The notes under the pieces: generated by a model
Told to the model about the DNA's origin: nothing
Database searches by the model: none
The model's input: the letters and a program-made list of their open reading frames with translations, nothing else
NCBI GenBank assembly: GCA_902826245.1
Contig: CADEEA010000002.1
Coordinates: forward strand, 1-64,000
DNA from: an uncultured Alphaproteobacteria bacterium
GTDB taxonomy: Bacteria > Pseudomonadota > Alphaproteobacteria > Caulobacterales > Aquidulcibacteraceae
Length of the DNA stretch: 64,000 nucleotides
Reading direction: 5' to 3'
Shown: piece after piece, positions 1 through 8,779 of the stretch
How positions within the stretch are numbered: the stretch's first letter is position 1
How the letters are laid out: every line of letters starts with the position of its first letter
Position numbers and translations under genes: made by a program

Positions 1-1402
1 CGGCGACGAAGGGGTTGGCGAAGCGGTCGGAATATTCCTTGGTGCGGGCGGCGATCTTCTCGGCGTCGCCGATATCGGCGCGGAAAATGATTTCGACCGC
101 GCCCTTGGCGCCCATCACCGCGATCTCCGCGCTGGGCCAGGCGTAATTCACGTCGCCGCGCAAATGCTTGGAGCTCATCACGTCATAGGCGCCGCCATAG
201 GCTTTGCGCGTGATCAACGTCACTTTCGGCACTGTGGCTTCGCCATACGCAAACAGCAATTTCGCGCCGTGTTTAATGAGGCCGCCTAATTCCTGCTTCG
301 TCCCCGGCAGGAACCCCGGCACGTCCACAAAGGTCACAATCGGAATCGAAAAAGCATCGCAGAAGCGCACGAAGCGCGCGGCTTTGCGCGAAGCGTCGAT
401 GTCGAGCACGCCGGCCAGCACCATGGGCTGGTTGGCGACGATGCCGACCGGCGCGCCGTCCAGGCGCGCGAACGCCGTGATGATGTTCTTGCCGAACTCC
501 GCGCCGATCTCGAAGAAGTCGCCCTCGTCGGCAACCTTTTCGATCAGCTCCTTCATGTCGTAGGGCTTGTTGGGATTGTCAGGGATAAGGCGATCGAGGC
601 TCTCTTCCTCGCGGTTGATGTCGTCATAATGCTGACGCGTTGGCGGCTTTTCGCGATTGGATCCGGGTAGGAAATCGATAAGCCGACGCATCTGCGTCAA
701 CGTCTCGAAGTCGTTCTCGAACGCGCCGTCAACGACGCCGGACTTGCCCGCGTGAACGCGGGCGCCGCCAAGCTCCTCGTGCGTAACGATCTCGTTGGTC
801 ACGGTTTTTACCACTTCCGGGCCGGTGACGTACATGTAGCTCGTATCGCGCACCATGAAGATGAAATCGGTCATCGCCGGGGAATACACATCGCCGCCCG
901 CGCACGGGCCCATGATCACGCTGATCTGGGGGATCACGCCAGAGGCGAGAATGTTGCGCTGGAAAATGTCGGCGTAACCGGCGAGGCTCTCGACGCCCTC
1001 CTGGATGCGCGCGCCGCCAGCGTCAAAGATACCGACGATTGGCGCGCCGTTCTTCATCGCCGCGTCCTGCACCTTGCAGATTTTCTCCGCATGCGCGCGC
1101 GAGAGCGAGCCGCCGAACACGGTGAAGTCCTTGGAGAACACGTACACAAGCCGGCCGTTGATTGTGCCCCAGCCGGTGACCACGCCGTCGCCTGGGATTT
1201 TCTGCTCGGCCATGCCGAACTCGGCGCAGCGATGCTCAACGAACATGTCCCATTCCTCGAACGAGCCTTCGTCGAGCAGGAGTTCGATCCGTTCGCGCGC
1301 GGTAAGCTTGCCCTTGGCGTGCTGCGCCGCATGACGCTTCTCGCCCCCCCCAGCGCGGGCGGCGGCGCGTTTGGCTTCGAGAGTTGTGATGATGTCTTTC
1401 AT
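1..1402 (-). CDS. pccB: Propionyl-CoA carboxylase beta subunit, partial (3' end outside window)
   Basis: The minus strand is open from ATG at 1402 to the window edge, giving 467 codons. The product is the carboxyltransferase subunit that moves CO2 from carboxybiotin to propionyl-CoA in the cytoplasm. Visible motifs are '[18 protein letters not shown]' near the start, '[15 protein letters not shown]' and '[17 protein letters not shown]' in the first crotonase-like half, and '[10 protein letters not shown]' and '[17 protein letters not shown]' in the second half. Family members are about 510 residues, so roughly 40 C-terminal residues are missing only because the window ends. The motifs fit propionyl-CoA rather than the split AccA/AccD acetyl-CoA enzymes. 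The biotin-carrying alpha subunit is not in view. Confidence 0.95.
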   Translation of the reverse strand, partial: MKDIITTLEAKRAAARAGGGEKRHAAQHAKGKLTARERIELLLDEGSFEEWDMFVEHRCAEFGMAEQKIPGDGVVTGWGTINGRLVYVFSKDFTVFGGSLSRAHAEKICKVQDAAMKNGAPIVGIFDAGGARIQEGVESLAGYADIFQRNILASGVIPQISVIMGPCAGGDVYSPAMTDFIFMVRDTSYMYVTGPEVVKTVTNEIVTHEELGGARVHAGKSGVVDGAFENDFETLTQMRRLIDFLPGSNREKPPTRQHYDDINREEESLDRLIPDNPNKPYDMKELIEKVADEGDFFEIGAEFGKNIITAFARLDGAPVGIVANQPMVLAGVLDIDASRKAARFVRFCDAFSIPIVTFVDVPGFLPGTKQELGGLIKHGAKLLFAYGEATVPKVTLITRKAYGGAYDVMSSKHLRGDVNYAWPSAEIAVMGAKGAVEIIFRADIGDAEKIAARTKEYSDRFANPFVA

Positions 1403-1424
1403 TCGTGCAGTGCTCCGCGCATCT

Positions 1425-1563
1425 GTCATTCTGGGGCTCGCCCTCGGGTTCGGCTGACGGTCGGCCCGAGGCTAAACTCCGCGAGAACCCGGAACCCAGG
1501 AGATCGTAGAGCGCCGCTTGTCGCCCCCGGGTTCCGGATCGTGCTTCGCGCGCCCGGAATGAC
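1425..1563. repeat. Palindromic intergenic repeat element (REP-like)
   Basis: This 139-bp stretch begins with GTCATTCTGGG and ends with the near-complementary CCCGGAATGAC. Inside it has paired GAACCCGG / CCGGGTTC-type segments, so it can fold into a long imperfect hairpin. Ends of the GTCATTCC...GGAATGAC type are common in dispersed alphaproteobacterial intergenic repeats. It lies between pccB and a decayed gene and codes for nothing I can support. Confidence 0.6.
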
Positions 1564-1572
1564 GGAAGTGGG

Positions 1573-1887
1573 TTAGGTTGACAAGGTTTGGATGAAGGCC
1601 CCGACCGATTGCAAGTCGCACACCGAAACGGCGCCGCCGATCACGCCCATCAGCAGACGCGGACGCACGGCGCTGACGGCAAACGCAGCGATCGGCGCCG
1701 CAACCGCCGGTGACTAACCCCGCTATGTGGGTCCAGCCCACACCGCCGAGGGTTAGGAAGAACGTCGCCGACACCACAACGGTGACGAAGAACTCGGACA
1801 TCGCGACACTGCCCACCGCGTGGCGAGGCGCATGCCCGCGCGTGTTGTTTGTGGCCGCCTGATCGAGGACGAGGCGATGACAGGTTT
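1573..1887 (-). pseudogene. TauE/SafE-type sulfite exporter, truncated and frameshifted C-terminal remnant
   Basis: Read on the minus strand, one frame gives 'AVGSVAMSEFFVTVVVSATF', the conserved late membrane segment of TauE/SafE anion exporters. After about 1700 the similarity moves to another frame, which gives 'AAPIAAFAVSAVRPRLLMGV' and ends at the TAA at 1573-1575. The N-terminal two-thirds of the roughly 250-residue family is missing. The gene is therefore a relic with a 5' deletion and at least one indel. The 5' limit of the remnant is approximate. No function is expected. Confidence 0.6.
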
Positions 1888-1956
1888 ACGCCGGCGTCAC
1901 CCTTGTCTTAGGCGCGTTCCGTTACCCTTGTCTCCGGGCTGGACAAAGCCGTGGCC

Positions 1957-2030
1957 TGGAGCGGGTAGAGGGAATCGAACCCTCGTCTTCAGCTTGGAAG
2001 GCTGTGGCTCTACCATTGAGCTATACCCGC
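1957..2030 (-). tRNA. tRNA-Gly (anticodon TCC)
   Basis: The minus strand folds as a cloverleaf. The acceptor strands are GCGGGTA and TACCCGC, the anticodon loop reads CTTCCAA with TCC as anticodon, the T-arm contains GGTTCGATTCC, and the 3' CCA is encoded at 1957-1959. Length is 74 nt. Confidence 0.95.
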
Positions 2031-2178
2031 GCGGCCGCGCTAGGGACTGGCGCCTGATCGCATGTCGCCGGCCGGCGCGGTGTGTGAGATTTTCCCCCGC
2101 CGAGGTCAAGGGGCCCTGATAGCGGCGCACGAGACGCTGCGACGGCCCCCACATGGCTCGCGTCCCGGTTGCGTCGGA

Positions 2179-2253
2179 TGGTGGGCGGTGAGGGGATCGA
2201 ACCCCCGACCCTCTCCGTGTAAAGGAGACGCTCTACCGCTGAGCTAACCGCCC
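2179..2253 (-). tRNA. tRNA-Val (anticodon TAC)
   Basis: Minus-strand cloverleaf of 75 nt with acceptor strands GGGCGGT and ACCGCCC, anticodon loop TTTACAC (anticodon TAC), T-arm GGGTTCGATCCCC and encoded CCA. It is a different isoacceptor from the tRNA-Val(CAC) at 61702-61776 that serves as the ICE attachment site. Confidence 0.95.
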
Positions 2254-2288
2254 GCCGTCAGGCATGAAAGAGCCCAGACGTAAACTGC

Positions 2289-2379
2289 TGGCGGAGACGC
2301 AGGGATTCGAACCCTGGGTACGCTTTACACGTACAACGCCTTAGCAAGGCGCCGCCTTAAGCCACTCGGCCACGTCTCC
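2289..2379 (-). tRNA. tRNA-Ser (anticodon GCT)
   Basis: Minus-strand class II tRNA of 91 nt with acceptor strands GGAGACG and CGTCTCC, anticodon loop TTGCTAA (anticodon GCT), a long variable arm as expected for serine, T-arm GGGTTCGAATCCC and encoded CCA. It is the third of three clustered tRNA genes on this strand. Confidence 0.95.
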
Positions 2380-2507
2380 GGCACCGCCACGCTTACCCCG
2401 CGCCGGCCTTAGCGGGCAAGGCGCAAAGTGTCGGCAAGGGCAAGGTTAACTGGCGCCGAGCTTGCGCGAGCCGCGGGGTAGCTTTTAGTCCCAGGGGCGA
2501 AATTTCC

Positions 2508-4145
2508 ATGTCTAAGCCGGCGTTTGCGCAGGCCTGGCCCGATTTGGCTCAGGACCAGGACGAGCGCGCAGTGCTGCTGCGGGAAGCGCAAAAGCTCGCC
2601 GAGCTCGCTGGCGCCTTCTCCCTGTTCGGGCTGCGCATCGACGTCGACCTGACCCATGAACCCTTCCTTGGCGCCGACACCCACTACCGCACCGAGAGTG
2701 CGCCTGACATTCCCGCCAACGACCGCTCCCCACGGCGACAATTTCCAGCCATTAACCAACGCGGCGTTCACATCGATCCGCGCTTGCCGATCTGGACTAT
2801 CCAGACGCTGGACTGGGTGTTCGTGATCCTGGCCGCGGAGTGCGCTTCCCGCTGGGGAGCGGGCGCAAGCATTGCGCAGCTGCCGTTCGGTCAGGCGGCC
2901 GGTTACATCGCCGCCGCAGGCGCGCTCAAGATTGGCTTGTGGTTGACCCACGCCTATCAGCGCTCCATCGCCGAAAGCGAGCACGAGTTTGGCGGCCTCG
3001 CTCTGGGCGCCATTCTCGGCATTCTCATTGCCAATGTGCTTGCCTTTGACGCCCGCGGCGCCGCTGCGCTAGCGGCGGTGTTGCCGCTCGCGGCTATGCT
3101 TCTCGCCGGTATGCATTGGGCCCTTCGCGTGTGGACCAGCGCCGTTCACCGCGCCGGGCTGTTCTCCGAAAACATCGTCATCGTCGGCGCCACCGACGCC
3201 GCGCGCCGTTTGGCGCAGCGCATCGCCCAGCGCAAGGAAGCGCGCGTGCTCGCCGTGGTCGACGACCGACTCTCACGCTCGCCCAGGTCGCTGGCGGGCG
3301 CGCCCGTGGCCGGTGATATCGACGATCTGCTCGCGTGGGATGGGTTGCCTTATGTCGACCGCATCGTCGTGGCGGTGTCGGCCAAGAGCGAGCCGCGCGT
3401 GCGCGCCATTCTGCGTAAGCTCCGCGAATTGCCCAACCGCGTCGATCTCTTGCTGGACTACGAAGTAGAGAGCGTGCGCGGGCGTCGCGTGAGCCGCCTG
3501 GGCGCAACGCCCATCGCCACGATAGCTGCCCCGGCTCAACCGGGCGCACGCGCGGCCTTGAAGCGCATCTCGGACCTCCTTCTTGGCTCAATGTTGCTCG
3601 TGTTGTTCGCGTTGCCGATGTGCGCGATCGCGATCGCGGTGAAGCTCGACAGCAAAGGCCCCGCGCTGTATCGCCAGCGCCGGCACGGGTTCAACAACCG
3701 CATCATAACCATCCTGAAATTCCGCACCATGCGCGACGCCCCGGACATGGCTTTCCAACAAGTCAGTCCCCGCGATCCGCGCATCACCCGCATTGGCGGA
3801 TTTCTTCGTCGCACCAGCCTCGATGAATTGCCGCAACTGATTAACGTGCTCTTGGGCGACATGAGCCTGGTGGGGCCGCGCCCGCACGCGGTCGGCATGA
3901 AGGCCGCCGGACGTGAACTTAACGACATTGTCGCTGAATACGCCCACCGGCATCGCGTCAAACCGGGCATAACCGGTTGGGCGCAGGTGCACGGCTCGCG
4001 CGGCCCGTTGAATACGCCCGCCTGCGTCCGCCGACGCCTGCAATTCGACCTAGACTACGTGGCGCGGGCTTCGCTCTGGCTCGACCTGCAAATCCTCGCG
4101 CGCACGGCGCCGATTCTGTTCGGCGACCGCAAGGCTACGCGGTGA
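2508..4145 (+). CDS. Polyprenyl-phosphate sugar-1-phosphate transferase (exopolysaccharide initiating enzyme)
   Basis: This 545-residue membrane protein should load the first sugar-phosphate onto undecaprenyl phosphate at the inner membrane and so start repeat-unit assembly. The N-terminal ~95 residues are soluble and unrecognised. Several hydrophobic segments follow, then a Rossmann-like region (about 220-335, 'NIVIVGATDAARRLAQRI'). The C-terminal catalytic bacterial-sugar-transferase domain runs from about 349 with 'KFRTM', 'RRTSLDELPQLINVLLGDMS', 'VGPRPHA' and 'KPGITGWAQV'. It heads a five-gene operon with overlapping junctions. The ATG at 2508 lacks a strong Shine-Dalgarno, so a later start that removes part of the N-terminal extension is possible. 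Confidence 0.9.
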   Translation: MSKPAFAQAWPDLAQDQDERAVLLREAQKLAELAGAFSLFGLRIDVDLTHEPFLGADTHYRTESAPDIPANDRSPRRQFPAINQRGVHIDPRLPIWTIQTLDWVFVILAAECASRWGAGASIAQLPFGQAAGYIAAAGALKIGLWLTHAYQRSIAESEHEFGGLALGAILGILIANVLAFDARGAAALAAVLPLAAMLLAGMHWALRVWTSAVHRAGLFSENIVIVGATDAARRLAQRIAQRKEARVLAVVDDRLSRSPRSLAGAPVAGDIDDLLAWDGLPYVDRIVVAVSAKSEPRVRAILRKLRELPNRVDLLLDYEVESVRGRRVSRLGATPIATIAAPAQPGARAALKRISDLLLGSMLLVLFALPMCAIAIAVKLDSKGPALYRQRRHGFNNRIITILKFRTMRDAPDMAFQQVSPRDPRITRIGGFLRRTSLDELPQLINVLLGDMSLVGPRPHAVGMKAAGRELNDIVAEYAHRHRVKPGITGWAQVHGSRGPLNTPACVRRRLQFDLDYVARASLWLDLQILARTAPILFGDRKATR

Positions 4146-5575
4146 AGCGCGCGCTCATCCTCGCGCCTTTGCAGATCGCCCAAGCCGTCATCGGCTTTGG
4201 CGCGATCGCGCTCTTCACGCGCCTGATGAGCGCGGAGGAGTACGGGCGCTATGCGATCGCGCTCTCGCTTTCCATGCTGGCGCACACACTCTTGTTCACA
4301 TGGGCGGAAGCTGCGGCGTTCCGGTTTTTGCCCAAGGCGCGATCGGAATCAGCAGAACCGGACCATTTCGCGACGCTGCTTGCGATGGCGGGCGCGCTGG
4401 GCGTTGCGACGTTTGCCCTCTTATGCGCAGCGCTGCAGTTTGCCGACATCGGTGAAGCGGTCGCGCTCGCCAGCTTCGCCGTCGGCGCTGCATTTCTGCG
4501 TTTTGTGATCCGCCTTGCGCGGGAGAGCGACCGCGCTGCGCTCGATCTGCAGCGCTACGCGATTGCGGAGGCCGCTTACCTTGTGCTTGGTTTTGGCGGC
4601 GGGATCGCCGCTCTGGTGAGCTTTGACTTAGGCGCCAGCGGTCCATTCATCGGCCTTCTTCTAGCGGGAATACTCGTTGCAGCGTGGGACACGCCCGCTC
4701 TGTTTGCACGCGCCAGAGGCGGACGCGTCGATAGCAGGCGGGTGCTTGCTTATGCGGGGTACGGCGCGCCTCTCGCGCTCGCGCTCTGCATTGACCTGGC
4801 GGTGCAGGCCGGCGCGCGCTTGATGTTGGCGGACGCGGCCGGCGCTGACGCAGTAGGCGCCTACGCCGCTGCATGGGGACTGGCGCGCCCGCTGGACATT
4901 GCATTCATGAGCTTGAGCGCCATGCTTGCGCCTCGGATCTTTCATGTCTTTGAGACCAGCGCCGACGACGCCCGCGACGCCGCCCAATCCATGTTCATCA
5001 GCTTCGCTGCGTTCGCGGCCCCTTGCGCCGCGGCATTGGCGCTCATGGCGCCGCAAATTTCCGAATTCATGCTCGGCGCCCCGTTGCGTGAGGCGGCGGC
5101 GCAGACCTTGCCATGGCTCGCGGCGGCCGGACTCTGCAGCGGCTTCAACCTCTATTATTGGTCCGAAGCATTCCAACTCACCGGCCGCACCGGCCTCCGC
5201 GCCACGCTTTTGTTGGCGCCGGCGGCGGTGCAACTGGCCCTGACGGCGTATTTGGCGCCTCTCGCGGGGGCGATCGGCGCCGCCGCTGCGGCCTTGGCCG
5301 GGACGCTGCTCGGCGCCGTTATCCTTGCAGCGGCCGGATCGCGCCTATTCGCTCTGCCCATCCCACTTGGCGCCCTCGCGCGCATCGGCGGCGCTGTGTG
5401 CTTCATGGCGATTATACTGGTGGCGGCGCGTCCCTTTGGGTTTTTCGCCATGCTGGCGTACGGCGGATCGGCCTACGGCTTGGGCGTTCTGATGTTCAAC
5501 GTGGCTGATATGCGCTCCCAAGCCCGGCGAGCGCTTGCGCCTTTGCTTGAAAGAATGCGCGCCCATGCGCACTGA
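4142..5575 (+). CDS. Wzx-like oligosaccharide flippase (polysaccharide biosynthesis protein)
   Basis: The protein has about 477 residues and is almost entirely hydrophobic, with roughly 12-14 predicted helices. This is the profile of MATE-superfamily flippases that move lipid-linked repeat units to the periplasm. I chose the GTG at 4142 because it overlaps the upstream TGA (GTGA) and the product then starts directly with the first membrane helix ('LAPLQIAQAVIGFGAIALF'). The same frame is open further upstream but lies inside the sugar transferase gene. The operon position between the initiating enzyme and the glycosyltransferases supports the role. No Wzy polymerase is recognisable nearby. 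Confidence 0.8.
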   Translation: MKRALILAPLQIAQAVIGFGAIALFTRLMSAEEYGRYAIALSLSMLAHTLLFTWAEAAAFRFLPKARSESAEPDHFATLLAMAGALGVATFALLCAALQFADIGEAVALASFAVGAAFLRFVIRLARESDRAALDLQRYAIAEAAYLVLGFGGGIAALVSFDLGASGPFIGLLLAGILVAAWDTPALFARARGGRVDSRRVLAYAGYGAPLALALCIDLAVQAGARLMLADAAGADAVGAYAAAWGLARPLDIAFMSLSAMLAPRIFHVFETSADDARDAAQSMFISFAAFAAPCAAALALMAPQISEFMLGAPLREAAAQTLPWLAAAGLCSGFNLYYWSEAFQLTGRTGLRATLLLAPAAVQLALTAYLAPLAGAIGAAAAALAGTLLGAVILAAAGSRLFALPIPLGALARIGGAVCFMAIILVAARPFGFFAMLAYGGSAYGLGVLMFNVADMRSQARRALAPLLERMRAHAH

Positions 5576-6482
5576 GGCCGCCATCGTCGTGCGCGACGCG
5601 ACCGCGCCGCCGCTGCTCAGCGTGGTGACGCCATTTCACCGCGACGATCCCAGCGCGCTTCTCGTTTCGCTCACGCCAGCGCCGCCGGAAGTGGAATTCG
5701 TGCTGCTCGACGACGGATCGGGCGATGCGGCGCTTTTGAGTCGCACGGTCACCGCCTGCGCGCGCCTCGGCGCCGCCGCGCGCATCATCGTCTGGAGCGA
5801 CAATCGCGGGCGCTCCGCCGCGCGCAATCGGCTGATCGAAGCTGCGCGCGGCGAGTACGTCCTTTTCCTCGACGCTGACATGAGGGCTGACGATGCAGAC
5901 TTCATCCCTCGCTGGCTGCACCTGATCGAAGCCAAGCATCCCGAGGCGGCTTTCGGCGGACTTTCGCTGCGACATGCAAAGCGTACTGCCGTGACCGCTT
6001 TGCACTTCGACCTGTTCGCGCGCTCCGACTGCCGCGGCGCACGGGCGCGCACGTCTTCGCAATTTGTTTCCACCGCAAACCTCCTCGTGCGCCGTGATGT
6101 TCTGACGGCCATTCCCTTCGATAGTGAATTCGTGGGCTGGGGCTTCGAGGACATCGACTGGGCGCTGCGCGCGTCTGCGACCGCACCCATTCTGCACATC
6201 GACAACGCCGCCTCCCACCTCGGCCTCGATGAGGTCAGCACGCTGTTGCGAAAAAGCGCGCAAGCGGGGCCGAATTTCGCACGCCTCGCGGCTAAACACC
6301 AAGCTGCAGTGTCGCGCTTTGCGGCCTATAAAGCGGCGCGCGCCTTGCGCTTCGCGCCTGCGCGTCCGTTCCTCATGCGCGCCTTTGCATGGCTCGCCAA
6401 GTTCAATGCGGCGCCAATGCTTATGCGGCGCCTTGCGCTCAAGCTATTCCGGGCCGCGCACTACGCCGAGCACCTGCCATGA
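5565..6482 (+). CDS. Family 2 glycosyltransferase
   Basis: A 305-residue GT-A fold glycosyltransferase predicted to add a sugar to the lipid-linked repeat at the cytoplasmic face. It contains 'LSVVTPFHRDD' at the N-terminus, 'VLLDDGSGD', 'GRSAARNRLIEAA' and the metal-binding 'LFLDADMR' (DxD). A later 'GWGFEDIDWALR' segment matches the acceptor-side ED motif. The ATG at 5565 overlaps the end of the flippase gene by 11 nt. Donor and acceptor sugars cannot be read from the sequence. Confidence 0.88.
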   Translation: MRTEAAIVVRDATAPPLLSVVTPFHRDDPSALLVSLTPAPPEVEFVLLDDGSGDAALLSRTVTACARLGAAARIIVWSDNRGRSAARNRLIEAARGEYVLFLDADMRADDADFIPRWLHLIEAKHPEAAFGGLSLRHAKRTAVTALHFDLFARSDCRGARARTSSQFVSTANLLVRRDVLTAIPFDSEFVGWGFEDIDWALRASATAPILHIDNAASHLGLDEVSTLLRKSAQAGPNFARLAAKHQAAVSRFAAYKAARALRFAPARPFLMRAFAWLAKFNAAPMLMRRLALKLFRAAHYAEHLP

Positions 6483-7231
6483 CCACCTACGCCCCGCCGC
6501 GCGACCCGCTCAGCAAAGCTCGTCGCGCCTGGACCCAGGCGCGCCGAATTGCGCCGGCGCGGCTAAGCTTTTCCGAACCGGTGCTGAGCCTGTGCTTCGA
6601 CGACTTTCCCGCGAGTGCAGCCACGATCGGAGCACCCCTGTTAGAGCGCTATGGCGCGCGCGGCTCGTTTTTCGCGTCGAGTAGTTTTGCTGAAGGCGAG
6701 TCCGGCAGCGGGCGCTGTTTCGGCCTTCCCGACCTGGAGCGACTTCGAAACACCGGTCACGAAATCGGCTGCCATACCTTTACGCACAGCGATTGCGCGC
6801 GCCAGGACCTCTTCGCCACTCTGCAGGATATCGCACGCAATCGCGATGCGCTCGTCGCAATGGGGTGTGAGCCGCCTGTTTCTCTAGCTTATCCCTACGG
6901 CGAGACCTCCATCCCGCTGAAGCGCGCGCTGCCCAAACGCCTCGCGTGCGCGCGCGGCATCACCGCGGGTCTCAATCGAGGCTTGACCGACCTCGCGCAC
7001 CTGCGCGCCTATCCTCTATTTGGGCGCGGCGGCATCGCGGGCGCGATGCGCGCGTTGAGGCAAGCGGCGCGCACCAAGGCCTGGATGATAGCATTCACTC
7101 ACGACGTAAGCACAACCCCATCGCCGTGGGGAACCCATCCCGACGAGCTGGAGGCGCTGATCGTCATGGCGCGGCAGCTTGGCGTGACGATCCTGCCGGT
7201 GAGAGACGCTTTAGCGCGGGGGCGTGCATGA
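6479..7231 (+). CDS. Polysaccharide deacetylase (NodB-like, CE4 family)
   Basis: A 250-residue protein with the NodB homology domain. The catalytic/metal pair is seen as 'CFDDFP' (normally TFDD), the H-x3-H metal motif as 'HTFTHS', and a third motif as 'YPYGE'. Such enzymes remove N- or O-acetyl groups from polysaccharides. There is no obvious signal peptide, so it may act on lipid-linked precursors in the cytoplasm or be exported in another way. ATG at 6479 overlaps the upstream stop (ATGA), implying translational coupling. The CFDD form of the first motif is slightly unusual. Confidence 0.85.
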   Translation: MTTYAPPRDPLSKARRAWTQARRIAPARLSFSEPVLSLCFDDFPASAATIGAPLLERYGARGSFFASSSFAEGESGSGRCFGLPDLERLRNTGHEIGCHTFTHSDCARQDLFATLQDIARNRDALVAMGCEPPVSLAYPYGETSIPLKRALPKRLACARGITAGLNRGLTDLAHLRAYPLFGRGGIAGAMRALRQAARTKAWMIAFTHDVSTTPSPWGTHPDELEALIVMARQLGVTILPVRDALARGRA

Positions 7232-8118
7232 TCCTCGTCAGCATCATTATTCCAACCTTTCGCCGTCCGGCCTCGTTCCTGCGCGCCGCGCGCAGCGCCT
7301 TGGCGCAACAATGCCCCTTCGCCTTCGAACTGGTGGTGATCGACAATTCCCCCGAGCATAGCGCGCTCGCCGAAATCGCGGTATTGGAAGGGGAGGCGCA
7401 CATTCCTGTTCGCTACGCCCATGCTCCCAAGCCCGGCGTCGCCAGCGCGCGAAACGCGGGCCTTGCATTGGCGCAAGGCAAATACGTTGCCTGGCTTGAC
7501 GATGACGAGCAGGCGCCTCCGCACTGGCTCGCGGCGCTGGTCGCGGTGCGGCGCGAGACAGGCGCGCAGAGTGTTTTTGGCCCCGTGCGGGCATGCGCGC
7601 CCGATCACACGCGCCACGCGGCTTTTTTTGAGCGGCTCTACGCGCGCAGCGGACCAGAGCGCAACGCGCCGCTTACGCGGGCTTTCGGCATCGGCAATTC
7701 GCTGCAGCCGCGCGCCCTCTTCGAGGAGGGCTTCGATCCCGCCAGCGACCAGAGCGGAGGCGAGGACGATCGCTTGTTTGCGCTCTGGCGCGAAGCGGGC
7801 GCGCGCTATGCGTGGGCGGCCGATGCGTGGGTCGTGGAGCACATCGACGCCAAACGCATGCGCCTTGCCTACGGCCTCAAACGCGCGTTCGCGTACGGCC
7901 AAGGCCCGAGCGCGCAGGCGTGGCGCGCGCGGGATTTTTTGGCGCTCGCGCGCCACATGACGATCGGATTAACCCAGGCGATCGTGTTCATGACCCTGAG
8001 CGCGCCGCTCATGTTCACACTACGCGCGGCGGGACTGGCGATGCTTGACCGTGGATGTCGCGGCGCCGGCAAGGTTCTATGGTTCCTGGAGCAGCGCTTC
8101 TACGGCGCGGCGACCTGA
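7228..8118 (+). CDS. Family 2 glycosyltransferase
   Basis: A 296-residue GT2 enzyme with 'SIIIPTFRRPASFL', 'ELVVIDNSPE', 'GVASARNAGLALAQGKY' and the DxD-type 'AWLDDDEQAP'. 'SGGEDDRLF' matches the downstream ED region. A hydrophobic stretch near residues 240-270 suggests membrane association. It overlaps the deacetylase gene by 4 nt (ATGA) and ends the five-gene exopolysaccharide operon. Its stop lies one base from the stop of the convergent CpsD-like gene. Confidence 0.88.
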   Translation: MILVSIIIPTFRRPASFLRAARSALAQQCPFAFELVVIDNSPEHSALAEIAVLEGEAHIPVRYAHAPKPGVASARNAGLALAQGKYVAWLDDDEQAPPHWLAALVAVRRETGAQSVFGPVRACAPDHTRHAAFFERLYARSGPERNAPLTRAFGIGNSLQPRALFEEGFDPASDQSGGEDDRLFALWREAGARYAWAADAWVVEHIDAKRMRLAYGLKRAFAYGQGPSAQAWRARDFLALARHMTIGLTQAIVFMTLSAPLMFTLRAAGLAMLDRGCRGAGKVLWFLEQRFYGAAT

Positions 8119-8119
8119 A

Positions 8120-8779
8120 TTAACGCGCGAACCAGCGCTCTAGCGGGGTTTGTGCGCCCGCATAAACAATACCCAGCGTCCTGGCCCCGGTCCCATCGAG
8201 CGCTCGCTTCGCGGCGAGCGCCGCGGGCGCTGCACCTTCACCGCCGCCAACGACTAAAATGATCCCATCCATATGGCGAGCAGCCGCGAGGCTCGCTTTG
8301 CCCAGTTCAATCGCCGGCGCATCCACAATCATGGTCATGCCAGAGGCGCGCACGGCGTCCCAGTACGCAGCCCCCGGCGAAAGCCGCAGTTTGGCGCCGG
8401 CTGGGATGGCGCGCGCATTGAGCACTCCCACGCGAACATTTGAGCGCCCGACTTGTCGATAAGAAAGAGCCTCAGCATCGATCCGCGCACCTGCGTCATC
8501 GAGAATTGTGCACAAGCTGACGCCGTCCAAATCGCCAGCGACCGCCTCGCCCAACTTTTGCTCCGCCAGCGCGCGTGCAAGCCGATTGCCGCGCAAGTCT
8601 AGGTCGAGCACTAAGACTGGTTCGGGGCCCGCCGCTTGCACCAGCGCGCGCACGACGTTGGTGACGCCTTCCCCGCGACGCCCCGAAGTCACCATGATGA
8701 CGCGCCCAGCGCCCTCGCCCCTCGGCTTCAATGCACCGATCGCTTGCATCAGGCCTTGTGTATCGATGGGGGCGCTCAT
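8120..8779 (-). CDS. CpsD/BY-kinase-like P-loop protein with degenerate Walker A
   Basis: A 219-residue protein related to the cytoplasmic ATPase (BY-kinase) half of Wzc/CpsD. It shows the order 'VTSGRRGEGVTN' (P-loop position), 'VLVLDLDLRGN' (Walker A' position) and 'MTMIVDAPAI' (Walker B position). The invariant Walker A lysine is replaced by valine (GEGVT instead of GEGKS/T), so ATP hydrolysis or autophosphorylation is doubtful. The C-terminus has only one tyrosine rather than a cluster. I chose ATG at 8779; it overlaps the Wzz-like gene stop (ATGA). It probably partners that protein in controlling chain length. Confidence 0.7.
   Translation of the reverse strand: MSAPIDTQGLMQAIGALKPRGEGAGRVIMVTSGRRGEGVTNVVRALVQAAGPEPVLVLDLDLRGNRLARALAEQKLGEAVAGDLDGVSLCTILDDAGARIDAEALSYRQVGRSNVRVGVLNARAIPAGAKLRLSPGAAYWDAVRASGMTMIVDAPAIELGKASLAAARHMDGIILVVGGGEGAAPAALAAKRALDGTGARTLGIVYAGAQTPLERWFAR

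Noticed and set aside
1897..2154. Small frame over tRNA-Gly giving a 'GYSSMVEPQPSKLKTRVRFP' peptide
   Set aside because: This peptide is the well-known false translation of tRNA sequence, not a gene.
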